Source of the DNA: Isoetes taiwanensis
Lineage: Eukaryota; Streptophyta; Lycopodiopsida; Isoetales; Isoetaceae
Assembly: GCA_021234155.1 (NCBI GenBank)
Contig: JAJEKV010000241.1
Location: forward strand, 124,001-188,000
Length of the DNA stretch: 64,000 nt
Direction of reading: 5' to 3'
Of this stretch, positions 34,127-44,122 are shown one piece after another. The notes beneath the pieces were generated by a model. That model did no database searches and was not told where the DNA came from. It saw only the letters and a program-made list of their open reading frames with translations. The position numbers and the translations under genes were made by a program. The stretch's first letter is position 1. Each line of letters begins with the position of its first letter.

Positions 34127-34540
34127 TGATCGCCGGGCAAGCTCTTTTTGGAGGGCAGTGATAATTTTTTCTGCTCCTCCAACATGATTGCCTGCCCCGC
34201 AACCACGTTCTCATACTCTGCAACCTTATCTTCCCGCTCATCGAGTTGAGCTCGGGGCAGCGTCGCTTGCTTCGATTGCGGACCTAAGCCTCTCTTGGAG
34301 GTTAGATCTCGTGGCGGGCAATTCGCGGTCTATGGCAGCCCGCTGATTGTCGCGCACTAAGATCACCTCCCTATAGAAGGCGGCCTTGTCCTCTGCCGCA
34401 ACCAGCTTGGCGACGTCTTCATCATTCTTTTCTTTCAGAAGGCGGATCCGTTCCTCCGCTTCAGCACGAATGTTCTTAATTTCCTTGACCAGAACTTGAG
34501 ACAAGATCTCGACAGGGATGGAACTGGAGCTGGAGGCCAT
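34127..34540 (-). pseudogene. small coiled-coil protein, paralogue B
   Basis: ATG at 34540 gives MASSSSSIPVEILSQVLVKE, then IKNIRAEAEERIRLLKEKND and a long helical region ending LQERLRSAIEASDAA. The frame stops at 34238, but the adjacent frame continues as LDEREDKVAEYENVVAGQA and finally ALQKELARRS before a stop near 34127, so a one-base change splits it. The upstream in-frame Met at 34612 precedes the TATA box region and is less likely. Same family as A, C and D by its start and coil. Confidence 0.6.
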
Positions 34541-34624
34541 TGAAAGTGATGGGAGGAGAGATGGCTGAGGGCGGATGTGGTAGAACAGGAGATGGCGGAT
34601 AGGAGAAGACAAAGGCCTTCGACG

Positions 34625-34633
34625 TTTTATATA
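34625..34633 (-). promoter_or_regulatory. TATA box of paralogue B
   Basis: TATATAAAA on the minus strand, 85 bp before the ATG at 34540. Confidence 0.6.
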
Positions 34634-34799
34634 GAAACTAGAGATACGTTGGAATCTACGGTTCTGAGTACCGATAAAGTTGTGTAATTATCCTACGAGG
34701 CAAAATTATAGCATGCAATTAGGCAACGGTAGCCTATGTTCGCATCATGGGATACGTCATATCCTAGCCGTACTGTATGCAGGCCGTACAAAAGACAGT

Positions 34800-34900
34800 G
34801 TTATTGTGGCAGCGCATGCCACGTCCTTAGCATGACATCGTCATCCGCATGCCACGTATGTGAGTAGACGTTGTCATGCACATGCCACGTGCTTTGAGTG
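34800..34900. repeat. GCATGCCACGT short repeats
   Basis: Three copies of GCATGCCACG or CATGCCACGT in about 90 bp upstream of paralogue B. No full dyad is present here, unlike the other gene junctions. Confidence 0.5.
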
Positions 34901-35040
34901 CTGGCGCTTGCCAAACCTAGATATGACTAATTCGCATTTACCTACAAGATATCACATAATCTAGCTAGATATTTGTCTTACATATAGTTTTCTATTAATA
35001 AATTAGGAATTTGTACATAGAATGAGGTGTACGTTATGGA

Positions 35041-35107
35041 GATCATACGACGCGAAATCCATTGATTGCTACCTAATCGCAAGCATGGCATTTCGCGTCG
35101 TGTGATC
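35041..35107. repeat. dyad H5
   Basis: Arms GATCATACGACGCGAAA and TTTCGCGTCGTGTGATC with a 33-bp spacer. Its spacer is nearly the same as in H8, showing that the two sites descend from one duplication. Confidence 0.9.
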
Positions 35108-35193
35108 TTTCAATAAAACAAGACAAGAGAACAGATAGAAGCAAAAAATAGAGAAAACGTTTCTTTGAAACAAAAAATATATAGATACAACGG

Positions 35194-35568
35194 CTAGGGA
35201 TCTTCATGATCCTCTAGCTGATTTTGATGATCCTGTACCTGAAGCCGTAAAGCTGTGTTCTCGTCCTCCGCAGCTCGGAGCTTCTTCTCCATATCTTCTA
35301 ACGCCTGCGAAATATTGTGGGCAGTTAAAACTGCCTCGGCCCTGCGGTTATTGGCCTCTCGGTACATGGTGAATGTTGCCGCGAGCTCAATGTCTCGCGG
35401 CAGCAGCCCCCTCGTGAATTCTAATCTGTCGCCCGCCTCGATCTTCTCGGCGACGAGACGGCTATTTTCGTCGTGAATCTCCTTGAATTTCTTCATCACC
35501 ACTGCAAGGGTGATGTCCACGGGCAGCTCTGGGCGCGGTCGCTTGCTAGAGGAAGATGAAGATGCCAT
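35194..35568 (-). CDS. small coiled-coil protein, paralogue C (intact, 124 aa)
   Basis: The only unbroken member of the four-gene family. It starts MASSSSSSKRPRPELPVDIT with a basic KRPRP patch that could be a nuclear signal. A helical region with heptad character runs from about residue 25 to 115 (LAVVMKKFKEIHDENSRLVA, LEDMEKKLRAAEDENTALRL), and the end is NQLEDHEDP. No enzyme motif is present. The TATA box TTATAAATA at 35677-35685 lies about 110 bp upstream. Dyad H5 lies downstream and H6 just upstream of the TATA box. I infer a nuclear coiled-coil protein; the role is unknown. Confidence 0.7.
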   Translation of the reverse strand: MASSSSSSKRPRPELPVDITLAVVMKKFKEIHDENSRLVAEKIEAGDRLEFTRGLLPRDIELAATFTMYREANNRRAEAVLTAHNISQALEDMEKKLRAAEDENTALRLQVQDHQNQLEDHEDP

Positions 35569-35676
35569 CGGAGCAGAAGGCGGAAGGCGAAGATGAGCAG
35601 AAGGCGGAAGCCGGAAGTAGAAGATGAGCAGAAGGCGTAAGAGGATCGGAGGTCGAAGGCAAAATAGAAGGTCTTC

Positions 35677-35685
35677 TATTTATAA
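35677..35685 (-). promoter_or_regulatory. TATA box of paralogue C
   Basis: TTATAAATA on the minus strand. The same sequence and spacing recur at paralogue D. Confidence 0.65.
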
Positions 35686-35706
35686 CATAGATTTCGTAGT
35701 AGCTTG

Positions 35707-35772
35707 AGTCACACGATGCGAAGGATGCCGTCGGTCAGGAAAATGGACCGTTACTTCTTGCGTCGTGTGAGG
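35707..35772. repeat. dyad H6
   Basis: Arms AGTCACACGATGCGAAG and CTTGCGTCGTGTGAGG. It lies about 25 bp upstream of the TATA box of paralogue C. Confidence 0.85.
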
Positions 35773-35816
35773 AAAAAGGACCGTTACTTCTTCACGCGTC
35801 TTTTCTTCCAGAGAAA

Positions 35817-35882
35817 TATCACACGACGCGAAAGCTCGTGTTCGTCAGAAAATCAGACTGCTGTATTTCGCGCGGTGTGAAT
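35817..35882. repeat. dyad H7
   Basis: Arms TATCACACGACGCGAAA and TTTCGCGCGGTGTGAAT. It serves as an empty-site homologue for H10, which is split by the copia insertion. Confidence 0.87.
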
Positions 35883-35999
35883 AAATACAAATAAAATAAT
35901 TTTTATTAATAATTTCGGTATAACAATCTATACGTAAGTAATTTTACTGATACACAAGTAAAGATAGTTCTCATTGAAGCAAAGATAGAACGGCATGGA

Positions 36000-36066
36000 G
36001 ATCACACGACGCGAAATCCATTGATTGCTACCTAATTGCAAGCAAGGCATTTCGCGTCGTGTGATC
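36000..36066. repeat. dyad H8
   Basis: Arms GATCACACGACGCGAAA and TTTCGCGTCGTGTGATC are perfect 17-bp inverted copies with a 33-bp spacer. The best conserved member. Confidence 0.92.
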
Positions 36067-36164
36067 TTTTAATAAAACAGAACATACATTTGAACAAGAG
36101 AATAGATAGAAGCAAAAAATAAAGAAAACCTTTCTTTGAAGCAAAAAATAGATAGATACAACGA

Positions 36165-36584
36165 CTAGGGATCCTCATGATCCTCTAGCTGATTTTCATC
36201 ATCCTCTAGCTGATTTTCATGGTCCTGTAGCTGAAGCCGTAAGGCTGCATTCTCATCCTCCGCAGCTCGGAGCTTCTTCTCCATATCTTCTAAGGTCTGC
36301 GAAATAATGTGGGCAGTTTCAACTGCCTCGGCCCTGCGGCTGGTCGCCTCTTGGTACATGGCGAATGTTTCCGCGAGCTCAATGTCTCGCTCATGCAGCA
36401 GCGCCCTCCTGAAGGCTAATCTGTCGACCGCCTCCATATTCTCGGCGACGAGACGGCTGTTTTCATCGTGGATCTCCTTGAATCTCTTCATCACCACTGC
36501 AAGGGTGATGTCCACGGGCAGCTCTGGGCGCTAGGGAGTGCTATCTTAGCGTGGTCGCTTGCTAGAGAAAGATGAAGATGCCAT
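36165..36584 (-). pseudogene. small coiled-coil protein, paralogue D
   Basis: ATG at 36584 gives MASSSFSSKRPR. About 21 bp inserted there (containing TAA and TAG codons) then interrupt the frame, which resumes RPELPVDITLAVVMKRFKEI to the stop at 36165. Very similar to paralogue C (HDENSRLVAENMEAVDRLAF, LEDMEKKLRAAEDENAALRL) but with an extra NQLEDD repeat near the end. TATA box at 36680-36688. It is the duplicate of C and probably non-functional unless translation starts at the internal Met (36515). Confidence 0.7.
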
Positions 36585-36679
36585 CGGAGCAGAAGGCAAA
36601 AGGCGGAAGCCGGAAGCCCGAAGTAGAAGATGAGCAGAAGGCGGAAGGCGATCGGAGGTCGAAGCCAAGATAGGTCTTC

Positions 36680-36688
36680 TATTTATAA
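36680..36688 (-). promoter_or_regulatory. TATA box of paralogue D
   Basis: TTATAAATA on the minus strand, about 100 bp before the ATG, identical to that of paralogue C. Confidence 0.65.
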
Positions 36689-36709
36689 CATAGATTTCGT
36701 AGTAGCTTG

Positions 36710-36775
36710 AGTCACACGACGCGAAGGATGCCGTCGGTCAGGAAAATGGACCGTTGCTTCTCGCGTCGTGTGAGG
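36710..36775. repeat. dyad H9
   Basis: Arms AGTCACACGACGCGAAG and CTCGCGTCGTGTGAGG, upstream of paralogue D's TATA box as H6 is for C. Confidence 0.87.
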
Positions 36776-36828
36776 AATAAATAAGTTAATTGTTTTTTTC
36801 CAATAATATTTCATTTCTTCGAGAGAAA

Positions 36829-36845
36829 TACCACACGACGCGAAA
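36829..36845. repeat. dyad H10, left arm (split by copia-1)
   Basis: TACCACACGACGCGAAA. The partner arm TTTCGCGTGGTGTGA lies at 42385-42399 beyond the copia element. H7 shows the uninterrupted form. Confidence 0.85.
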
Positions 36846-36852
36846 ACCTAGA

Positions 36853-37444
36853 TGTTAGAATTCATGCCATAATTGAGATGGGAAAATATTCAAGAAAATT
36901 CTGTGACAGGTGAGAAAGTTGAGATAGCACCTAAAGCACCTAAAGCACCTAAGATCCGATGATGAAGATTGAGTACCTAAAGCACCTGTCAATGGAGCCA
37001 ATTTCGGTTCAAATGAATCGATTCAGTATGACGAAGACATGAAGAGCCAATCGGCGGTCTGGCTTGACCGTCGGACTGCAAAGATAAATAAAGAAGTAAT
37101 ACAGAGGTTGAATGCTCATTGGAAATTAGCAGGAGCAATCGGGAAGCAGGTATGAATCGATTTGAGATTGAATGATCTATTTGAAGTTTGAAGCTACAGT
37201 ATCCTCATTGATCTCATATGAACAGTAATGCTAAGATTATTTCCAATGGTCATAATTGATAATGTTAATGATAAGTTGAAGAAGTGACTTGGCTAGTGTT
37301 ATACAATTGGTTTTTTGTTGAGTTGAATATAAAATCATCTTGTGCTATTAGATTGAGGTGTTTCTTACACATAGATGATTATCAATCTAAGAAAATCTAA
37401 CATTGTTACATGATATTGGTTCTATTCACTGCTTATTTCTAACA
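36853..37444 (+). repeat. copia-1 left LTR
   Basis: Contains a GCACCTAAA-type short repeat at about 36931-36954 and ends ATTTCTAACA directly before the primer site. Confidence 0.92.
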
Positions 37445-37445
37445 G

Positions 37446-37457
37446 TGGTATCAGAGC
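37446..37457 (+). other. copia-1 primer-binding site
   Basis: TGGTATCAGAGC, complementary to initiator tRNA-Met, follows the left LTR by one base. Confidence 0.9.
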
Positions 37458-37470
37458 TAGGTTGAGACAA

Positions 37471-39780
37471 ATGGCAAGCAGATTTGGTGCAGGCCTGTTG
37501 AGTGCCATTGATGTCTTCAAGGGGGATTCAGGATTCCAAGTTTGGAAAGAAAAGATCAAGCATGTATTGCAAGTAGAAGGGCTATGGGATATAGTTGAAC
37601 CTAAGAGCAGATTCTCTGAGGGTGCTGCTGAAGGAAGCTCGAGCTCAGTAAATGGAGCTGAGGCAGAAGCTAGCACCAAAGCAACAAAAAGAGGAGGCAC
37701 AGTAGATGTGGCAAAACTAAGAGAGGCTCAAGGGATTATAATGAGTAAGGTAAACTCAAGTATTGTGTTAAAAATAAGAGGATTGCATCCTAGCGAGATG
37801 TGGAATTATATGCTCCTTAATTATGAGGAGAAAACCTCCTCACAAATCGATGTGCTTGAAAATGAAATGAGAAGGCTAAGGTTTCATGATAAAGACAATG
37901 TCAATGAGTTTTTTCAAACCTTTGACAATATCATTGCTGACTTAGAGGGAGCAGGAGTGTGTTATTCTCAACAGCAGCAGGTGTTGGCCATTTCAAGATC
38001 TGTTACCAGTCTTGGAAACATAGCCATGTTTATCAGAACCCTTGCAAGAACAAGGATTGAGGCAGAAAGAATGTTGAAGACAGAAATAGAGCAGAACAAA
38101 GTAATGGAAGAAGAAGATGCCACACAAGTTTTATTTGCAAAAGGAAAAGGTAAAGAAGAGAAGAAAAGAGGTAAGCTTGACCCATATTTTAACTGTAATC
38201 AATATGGTCACTTGAAAATAGACTGCCCTATGATGACTAAAGAAATAAATTGCTACAATTGTGGAGGAAGAGGACATTATGCATCCAATTGCTCATCACC
38301 TAAGAACTTCTCAAAGGGGAAAGAAAGGGGAACAAGAGGATATTCTGCCACAAGGGGAAGAGGTAGAGGAAGATTCGAGAAAAACTCATATGCAGAAGAA
38401 GCAAACATAGCAGAAGAAGTTATGCTTGAAGAAATTACGGAAGATGAAGAGGATAAGGTAAGAAAACATAAAGTTTTTACTGTTACTAATGCTGGAATTG
38501 ATGATGATGATGATTTTATGATTCTAGATAGTGGAGCAGAAAAATCCATTGCATGTAGTTCAAAAATCCTAAAAGAAAAAAGAGGAAGTCAAGGTGGTCA
38601 TATACAAGTTGGAAATGGTGACCTCCAAAGAATTGAAGATGTTGGCATACTAGAGCTATTTGATCTGAATGGGAGAATTGTGAACTTACAAAATGTTTTA
38701 TGTGTTCCTAGCTTAGTGAGAAATTTGATTTCTATTTCTCAATTAGTTGATATGGGATTGAAAGTCATTTTTGAAAGGACTCATTGTAAAATCTTTGATG
38801 GAAATGAATTAAAATTCCTTGGAAGAAGAGTTGGCAACTTGTTTGGTATAAATGCTCGATCAGTTGAAAGTATTAATTTGACTCTAACTCCAAATATTGC
38901 AATGTGGCATGAAAGACTTGGGCACACAAATATGAAGAATATTGAGCTTATGATAAAGCATGGACTATTGGTGTCATCTGATAAAGCAATAGAAAATCAT
39001 GTTTGCAGGGGTTGCATGTTGGGTAAGCACTCCAGATTGCCTTTTTCAAAGGCAAAAGGAAAAGCAAATGAAATTCTTGGTTTAATTCACACTGACCTTT
39101 GTGGTCCATTGAATGTGACAGGAATAACAGGAAAAAGATACTTCATAACATTTGTTGATGATTACAGCAGAAAAACGAGACTCTACTGTCTGAGAACAAA
39201 AGACCAAGCTTTTGAAGCCTTCAAAAATTTTGCAGCAGAAGTAGAGTGTGAAACTGGGAAAAGAATCAAATGTGTGAGATCTGATCGGGGAGGAGAATAC
39301 TTGTCAGGAAAATTTGTTAGATATTGTCAAGACAGGGGTATAAAGAGACAATTTACTTGCAGCTATACACCTCAGCAGAATGGTGTGGCTGAGAGGAAGA
39401 ACAAAACAATTCTGAATGCTACAAGATCTATGTTGAAGCATGCAGGTCTGCCCAATTTCTTGTGGGAGGAGGCAGTCAAGACTGCTGTACTCATACAAAA
39501 TAGTCTGCCATCAAAAAGCATAGAAGGTAAAATACCAGAAGTCATTTGGTCAGGAAAAACTCCTCATTATGAAATATTTAAAGTGTTTGGGTGTTTGGGA
39601 TACACACACATTCCCCAGGAATTAAGACTGAAATTGGATGACAGGTCAAGGATAACCTATTTGGTTGGCTATGACATGCATTCCAAAGGTTATAGAATGT
39701 ATGATCCACTTAAAAAGAAAGTGTTGGTAAGCAGAGATGTAATATTTCAAGAGAATGTTTTGGGCTGCACCAATCGATAG
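37471..39780 (+). pseudogene. copia-1 Gag, protease and integrase
   Basis: ATG at 37471 (MASRFGAGLLSAIDVFKGDS). UBN2-type Gag, then two zinc knuckles: the first is degenerate (FNCNQYGHLKIDCP lacks one Cys) and the second is intact (CYNCGGRGHYASNCS). Protease active site DFMILDSGAEKS. The integrase HHCC region (WHERLGHTNMKN, CRGCMLGKHSRLPF) is followed by HTDLCGPLNVTG, FVDDYSRKTRLY, SDRGGEYLSGKF and YTPQQNGVAERKN, giving the D, D, E catalytic residues. The frame closes at a TAG at 39778 while the pol homology continues downstream. Confidence 0.9.
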
Positions 39781-39824
39781 AAAAGGAGAATTCAAAAGGA
39801 GAAGGAAAACACAATTCTGACAAT

Positions 39825-41746
39825 ATGATGAGTCCCAACAGTACAAAGGAAAAAACAATAACTAAAAATGAGATAGATGCTGAAGATTCTGATCACAGTG
39901 ATGAAGAAGATAATAATGAGGATGGAAAGGTTGCAGGGGAAGAACAGGAACATGAATCAGCAAAGGAAAACAATCAAGAAGATAATAATGAGGATGGAAG
40001 TGTTGCAGGAGAAGAACAGGAACATGAACCAGCAAAGAAAAACAATCAAGTTAAGAAGAGGAAAACTGAAGGAGAAAGGCTGCAACAGGAAATTGCCATT
40101 GACATAGAGAAATTTGGAAGGAGAGAGAATGGTAAAAGTAGTAGATTGCAAAAAACCACGGAGGACAACACAGACGAAATATTTATAGTGTTATAATCTG
40201 GAATTCCAGAGACTTTTGAGGAGGCAGTAAACTCACTTGACAGTAACAAATGGAAAATCGCAATGATGGAGGAGATGAGGTCATTCGAAAGAACATCCTC
40301 ATATGAATTAGTAGACCTGCCAAAGGGGAAGAATGCAATAGGAAACAAATGGGTATTCAAGTTGAAAACAAATGCAGATGGCAGCCCAAAGCACAAAGCA
40401 AGACTGGTTGCTCAAGGTTATTCATAAAAGAGGGGAGTAGATTTTGATGAAACCTACTCACCAGTTGTTAAGTTAGCCAGCATTAGAATGATAATTGCCA
40501 TATCAAATGCCTTAAATCTAGATTTACACCATATGGATGTTTGTACAGCTTTCCTTAATGCAGATTTGGAGGAAGAGGTTTACATGAGACAAGCTCAAGG
40601 TTTTGAAGTTGAGAAAGACAAAGTTTGGAGACTGAAGAAAGCTGTCTACGGGCTGAAGCAATCTCCAAGACAATGGTATTTTTGTATTGACAATTTTTTG
40701 AAAGAACAAAGCTTTACTAAGTTGGCTAATGACGGCAACGTTTATCTACTAAAGGATGAGGGAGAATTTTGTATAATGGCAGTGTATGTGGATGACTGTA
40801 TACAGGCATCCAATAATATGAACTTCTTGAATAAATGCAAGGAGATGCTCAAAACCAGGTACCAAATGACAGATCTTGGAGAGTTGACACAGTTCCTGGG
40901 AATTCAAGTAAGAAGAGACAGAACAAACATGACAATATCTCTAAATCAAGGTAAGTACATAGACTCAGTCTTGGAGAAGTTCAATATGCTAGAATGCAAT
41001 TCTGTAAAGGCACCTATCATGGCTGGAAACAAACTGTCAAAGGAACTTTGCCCTCAGAGTGAAGATGAGAAGGAGAAAATGAGTAAGATTCCATATAGAC
41101 AGTTGGTAGGAAGCTTATTGTTCATTGCCAACAATACAAGACCTGACATTGCATTCATAGTAAATGTGTTGAGCAGATATAACAATAATCCAGGTTATGA
41201 GCATTGGCTGGCAGCTAAGAAAGTTTTGAGATTTTTGAAAGGCACAAAACACTTGTTTACTGTTCAAAGGATCTGAAATTAAAATGTTACAGTGATGCTG
41301 ACTGGTGTGGAGATCTAGATGAACGCAAATCAACTTCAGGATACATTGTAATGTTAGGAGGAGCACCAGTTAGTTGGAGAAGCAAGAAACAATCATCTAT
41401 TGCTTTGTCAACTGCAGAATCTGAGTATGCCTCAACAACTCTTGCTGCTAAAGAAATCATTTGGGCCAGAAGGTTACTGAAAGAGTTGGAAATAAAACAA
41501 GAAGATAGCACAGAATTATTTTGTGACAATCAAAGTTGTATTGCAATGACAAAAAACCCTGTGTTGCACGAGAGGACCAAACATATCGAAATGGAGATGC
41601 ACTATATCAGGGACATGGTGAATAAGGGATTTATTCAATTAAAGTATGTAAGATCAGAAGATCAACTTGCTGACATAATGACCAAGGCATTAAGTTGGAA
41701 GAGACTTCAAAAATTATCAACTGCTATGAGCTGTAGAGATGCCTGA
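39825..41746 (+). pseudogene. copia-1 reverse transcriptase and RNase H
   Basis: 39825-40196 is an acidic linker containing a direct duplication (the NNEDGKVAGEEQEHE block twice). The RT spans about 40199-41276 with FDETYSPVVKL, LHHMDVCTAFLNADLEEEVY, VYGLKQSPRQWY and active-site VYVDDCIQAS. After a frame change RNase H follows at 41290-41746 with YSDADWCGDL, STAESEYASTTLAAKE and ERTKHIEMEMHYIRDM. Stops at 40194 and 40426 interrupt RT. These functions would copy RNA and degrade the template. Confidence 0.9.
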
Positions 41747-41766
41747 ATTATGACATGAAAGGGGAA

Positions 41767-42357
41767 TGTTAGAATTCATGCCATAATTGAGATGGGAAAA
41801 TATTCAAGGAAATTCTGTGACAGGTGAGAAAGTTGAGATAGCACCTAAAGCACCTAAAGCACCTAAGATCCGATGATGAAAATTGAGTACCTAAAGCACC
41901 TGTCAATGGAGCCAATTTCGGTTCAAATGAATCGATTCAGTATGACGAAGACATGAAGAGCCAATCGGCGGTCTGGCTTGACCGTCGGACTGCAAAGATA
42001 AATAAAGAAGTAATACAGAGGTTGAATGCTCATTGGAAATTAGCAGGAGCAATCGGGAAGCAGGTATGAATCGATTTGAGATTGAATGATCTATTTGAAG
42101 TTTGAAGCTACAGTATCCTCATCGATCTCATATGAACAGTAATGCTAAGATTATTTCCAATGGTCATAATTGCCAATGTTAATGATAAGTTGAAGAAGTG
42201 ACTTGGCTAGTGTTATACAATTGGTTTTTTGTTGAGTTGAATATAAAATCATCTTGTGCTATTAGATTGAGGTGTTTCTTACACATAGATGATTATTATC
42301 TAAGAAAATCTAACATTGTTACATGATATTGGTCCTATTCACTGCTTATTTCTAACA
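41767..42357 (+). repeat. copia-1 right LTR
   Basis: Preceded by the purine tract GAAAGGGGAA (41757-41766). About 99% like the left LTR by eye. Confidence 0.92.
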
Positions 42358-42384
42358 GATATGACAGAAAATCAGACTGATGTA

Positions 42385-42399
42385 TTTCGCGTGGTGTGA
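42385..42399. repeat. dyad H10, right arm
   Basis: TTTCGCGTGGTGTGA, partner of 36829-36845. The intervening spacer remnant GACAGAAAATCAGACTG matches the spacer of H7. Confidence 0.85.
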
Positions 42400-42500
42400 A
42401 TAAATACAAATAAAATAATTTTTATTAATAATTTCGGTAATACAATCTATACATAAATAATTTTACCGATACAAGTTGGAAAATAATAACTTCCAATTTT

Positions 42501-43973
42501 TCAAGCTTCGTCGTCAATTTCATGCTCTTTCAATCCCCTGCCGCACTGATCCAACAAGGCAATGACTTCCATGTTATCGACCCCAGCTTCCAACCTTGGG
42601 TGAGTCAAGCCAGTAGCTAAAAAATTTAACATATTGCTCGCCCGCAGACTGGCTTGGTCGTCAAAATATTGTAACACAACATCCTGCCAAATTGCTATCA
42701 CCCTTTCAGTGTTTGATGCCAATTGGGAATGGTTCCCGAACATGCATAATGCACGGATGTAATAGACAAACTCTGCACCTTTTGGACTGAAAGTTCTGCT
42801 GAAGATGATTATCTCCCTATTAAACAAACCTTGAGATATAACAATGTAGAGTCCTTCAATCTTTTCTGTCCCCCGCGTGCATGTCGGCAAGAAAAGTCAT
42901 CTACTTCCCACAAATAAGAACCCTCAAGCTTATCTTCTTCACATTTCTCCTCATCCATGAGGCTTATGCTGCCGCGATTGACTGAAGGGCCTACCAAATC
43001 TGTAGATCTTGTTGGCAGCTTTGCATGGAGACGATGGAATTCTTCTTCCGTTGGCAGATTCGCCTCCTCTTGAGCAAATCGAGACTCCAGCCTCTCATAG
43101 GCTTCTTTAGCTTTATAGCATTGCCAGTATAAGAAGACACTTCAAACATCTCTTTGTCCAAGTCCTCTTCAAAATCTAGGCCTAGGTTTACCCATTCGGC
43201 CAAGGTACTGATAAGCTCGTCTTCCCTAGCACACATTTGTAATAAAGACGGGTTCCTCAGTATATCACTTAGCAATAAGTATTCTTTGCCGTCCACTAAA
43301 ATTGGCGTTATGTCAGACAACTTCTTTTCATCCTCATCTTCATCCTCATCCTCATCCTCATCCTCATCCTCATCCTCATCCTCATCCTCATCCTCATCCT
43401 CATCCTCATCACCTTCAGAATCATCTTCCTCTTCTGGTTCACCCAAGGCCAGTGCGTCGATGCCAAAACTCCTACATTCTTGCTCTTCTTGTTGTAGATC
43501 TATCTCCATTTCTACGTCATAGTCAGCATCGTCACACATAACTGACCCCCCTTGGCTTAAAGATTTCATTGTTTCCAGTTATCTTCGGTTTGTTCGAGCA
43601 GAATGCAATAACTAGCGAATGCAAACGGCAAAGAGAAATAACTTACCTTCTTAAGTACAAGGACGCAGCCAGGAGGAGCCCGCTGCGCAGCATTCTTGAA
43701 AAATGTCTTCGTTGCTTGCAAATGGGAAGCCGCTTCCTCTAGAGCTGGTTTTGGAATCCACGAGCCAGGGACATCTGCAAAGGACGTGCGCTGAGACCAA
43801 GCGGTCCGGCTGAAAGCTAAAGCAACCTCGCGATAGCATCCAAGCTCGCTACTGTTTGCCATAATGTCCAACTCCTTGCAATAGAACGGATAAATCGCAA
43901 TCGGCACAACTTCCTCGTTATCATGTGGGGGGGCGGGATCGCACCATTCCGTGAACTTCACATAACAATCCAT
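42501..43973 (-). pseudogene. unknown protein with Asp-Glu repeat, cassette region
   Basis: ATG at 43973 gives MDCYVKFTEWCDPAPPHDNE, open to 43647, where a consensus plant donor (AAG then GTAAGTTATT) suggests a short intron. The next frame, 43569-42991, begins MKSLSQGGSVMCDDADYDVE and contains about 15 DE dipeptides from a hexamer microsatellite, then LAEWVNLGLDFEEDLDKEMF. Frame changes near 43125 and 42880 lead to a final segment (LFNREIIIFSRTFSPKGAEF, LLDQCGRGLKEHEIDDEA) ending at 42501. Acidic stretches are common in histone chaperones and chromatin proteins, which fits the H3-like neighbour, but no domain is recognised and this link is inference. Confidence 0.5.
43329..43410. repeat. (TCATCC)n microsatellite encoding (Asp-Glu)n
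   Basis: About 13-14 hexamers, in frame on the minus strand, so length changes keep the reading frame. Confidence 0.85.
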
Positions 43974-44100
43974 GGCGAAAATGACAACCTAAAGCAAGAA
44001 GATGTTTAGGAGCGGTAAGGCACTGTGACTTCTGAACTCAAGTAGACGTTGTTGATTATGAAAGGGAACACAGCCGTTGTGGGGAGATTTGTCCGTACAT

Positions 44101-44121
44101 TTTAGGGTTAGGGTTAGGGTT
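44101..44121. promoter_or_regulatory. telo-box-like (TTAGGG)3 at acidic gene promoter
   Basis: TTTAGGGTTAGGGTTAGGGT lies about 130 bp upstream of the acidic-gene ATG and abuts dyad H11. Teloboxes are common in plant promoters of replication and chromatin genes. Too short to be telomeric. Confidence 0.5.
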
Positions 44122-44122
44122 G

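Larger units (their letters stand above)
35041..35960. repeat. tandem gene-cassette duplication, unit 1
   Basis: The H5 - paralogue C - H6 - H7 - AATAATTTTTATTAATAATT block is duplicated as H8 - paralogue D - H9 - H10 - same AT block (36000-36852 and 42358-42460). Coding parts, promoters and dyads all align, so whole cassettes duplicate as units. Confidence 0.85.
36853..42357 (+). mobile_element. Ty1/copia element, near full length (copia-1)
   Basis: LTRs of 592 bp (36853-37444) and 591 bp (41767-42357), TGTTAG...TAACA, with only about seven differences by eye. A primer site, gag-pol in copia order (GAG, PR, INT, RT, RNase H) and a purine tract are present. It inserted into the spacer of dyad H10. 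Flanks CTAGA and GATAT do not form a clear 5-bp duplication; only GA is shared. Recent by LTR similarity, but stops at 39778, 40194 and 40426 and a shift near 41276 make this copy defective unless they are errors. Confidence 0.93.

Noticed and set aside
44101-44121. Internal telomere sequence
   Set aside because: Only three TTAGGG units, in a promoter-like position; a telo-box is simpler.
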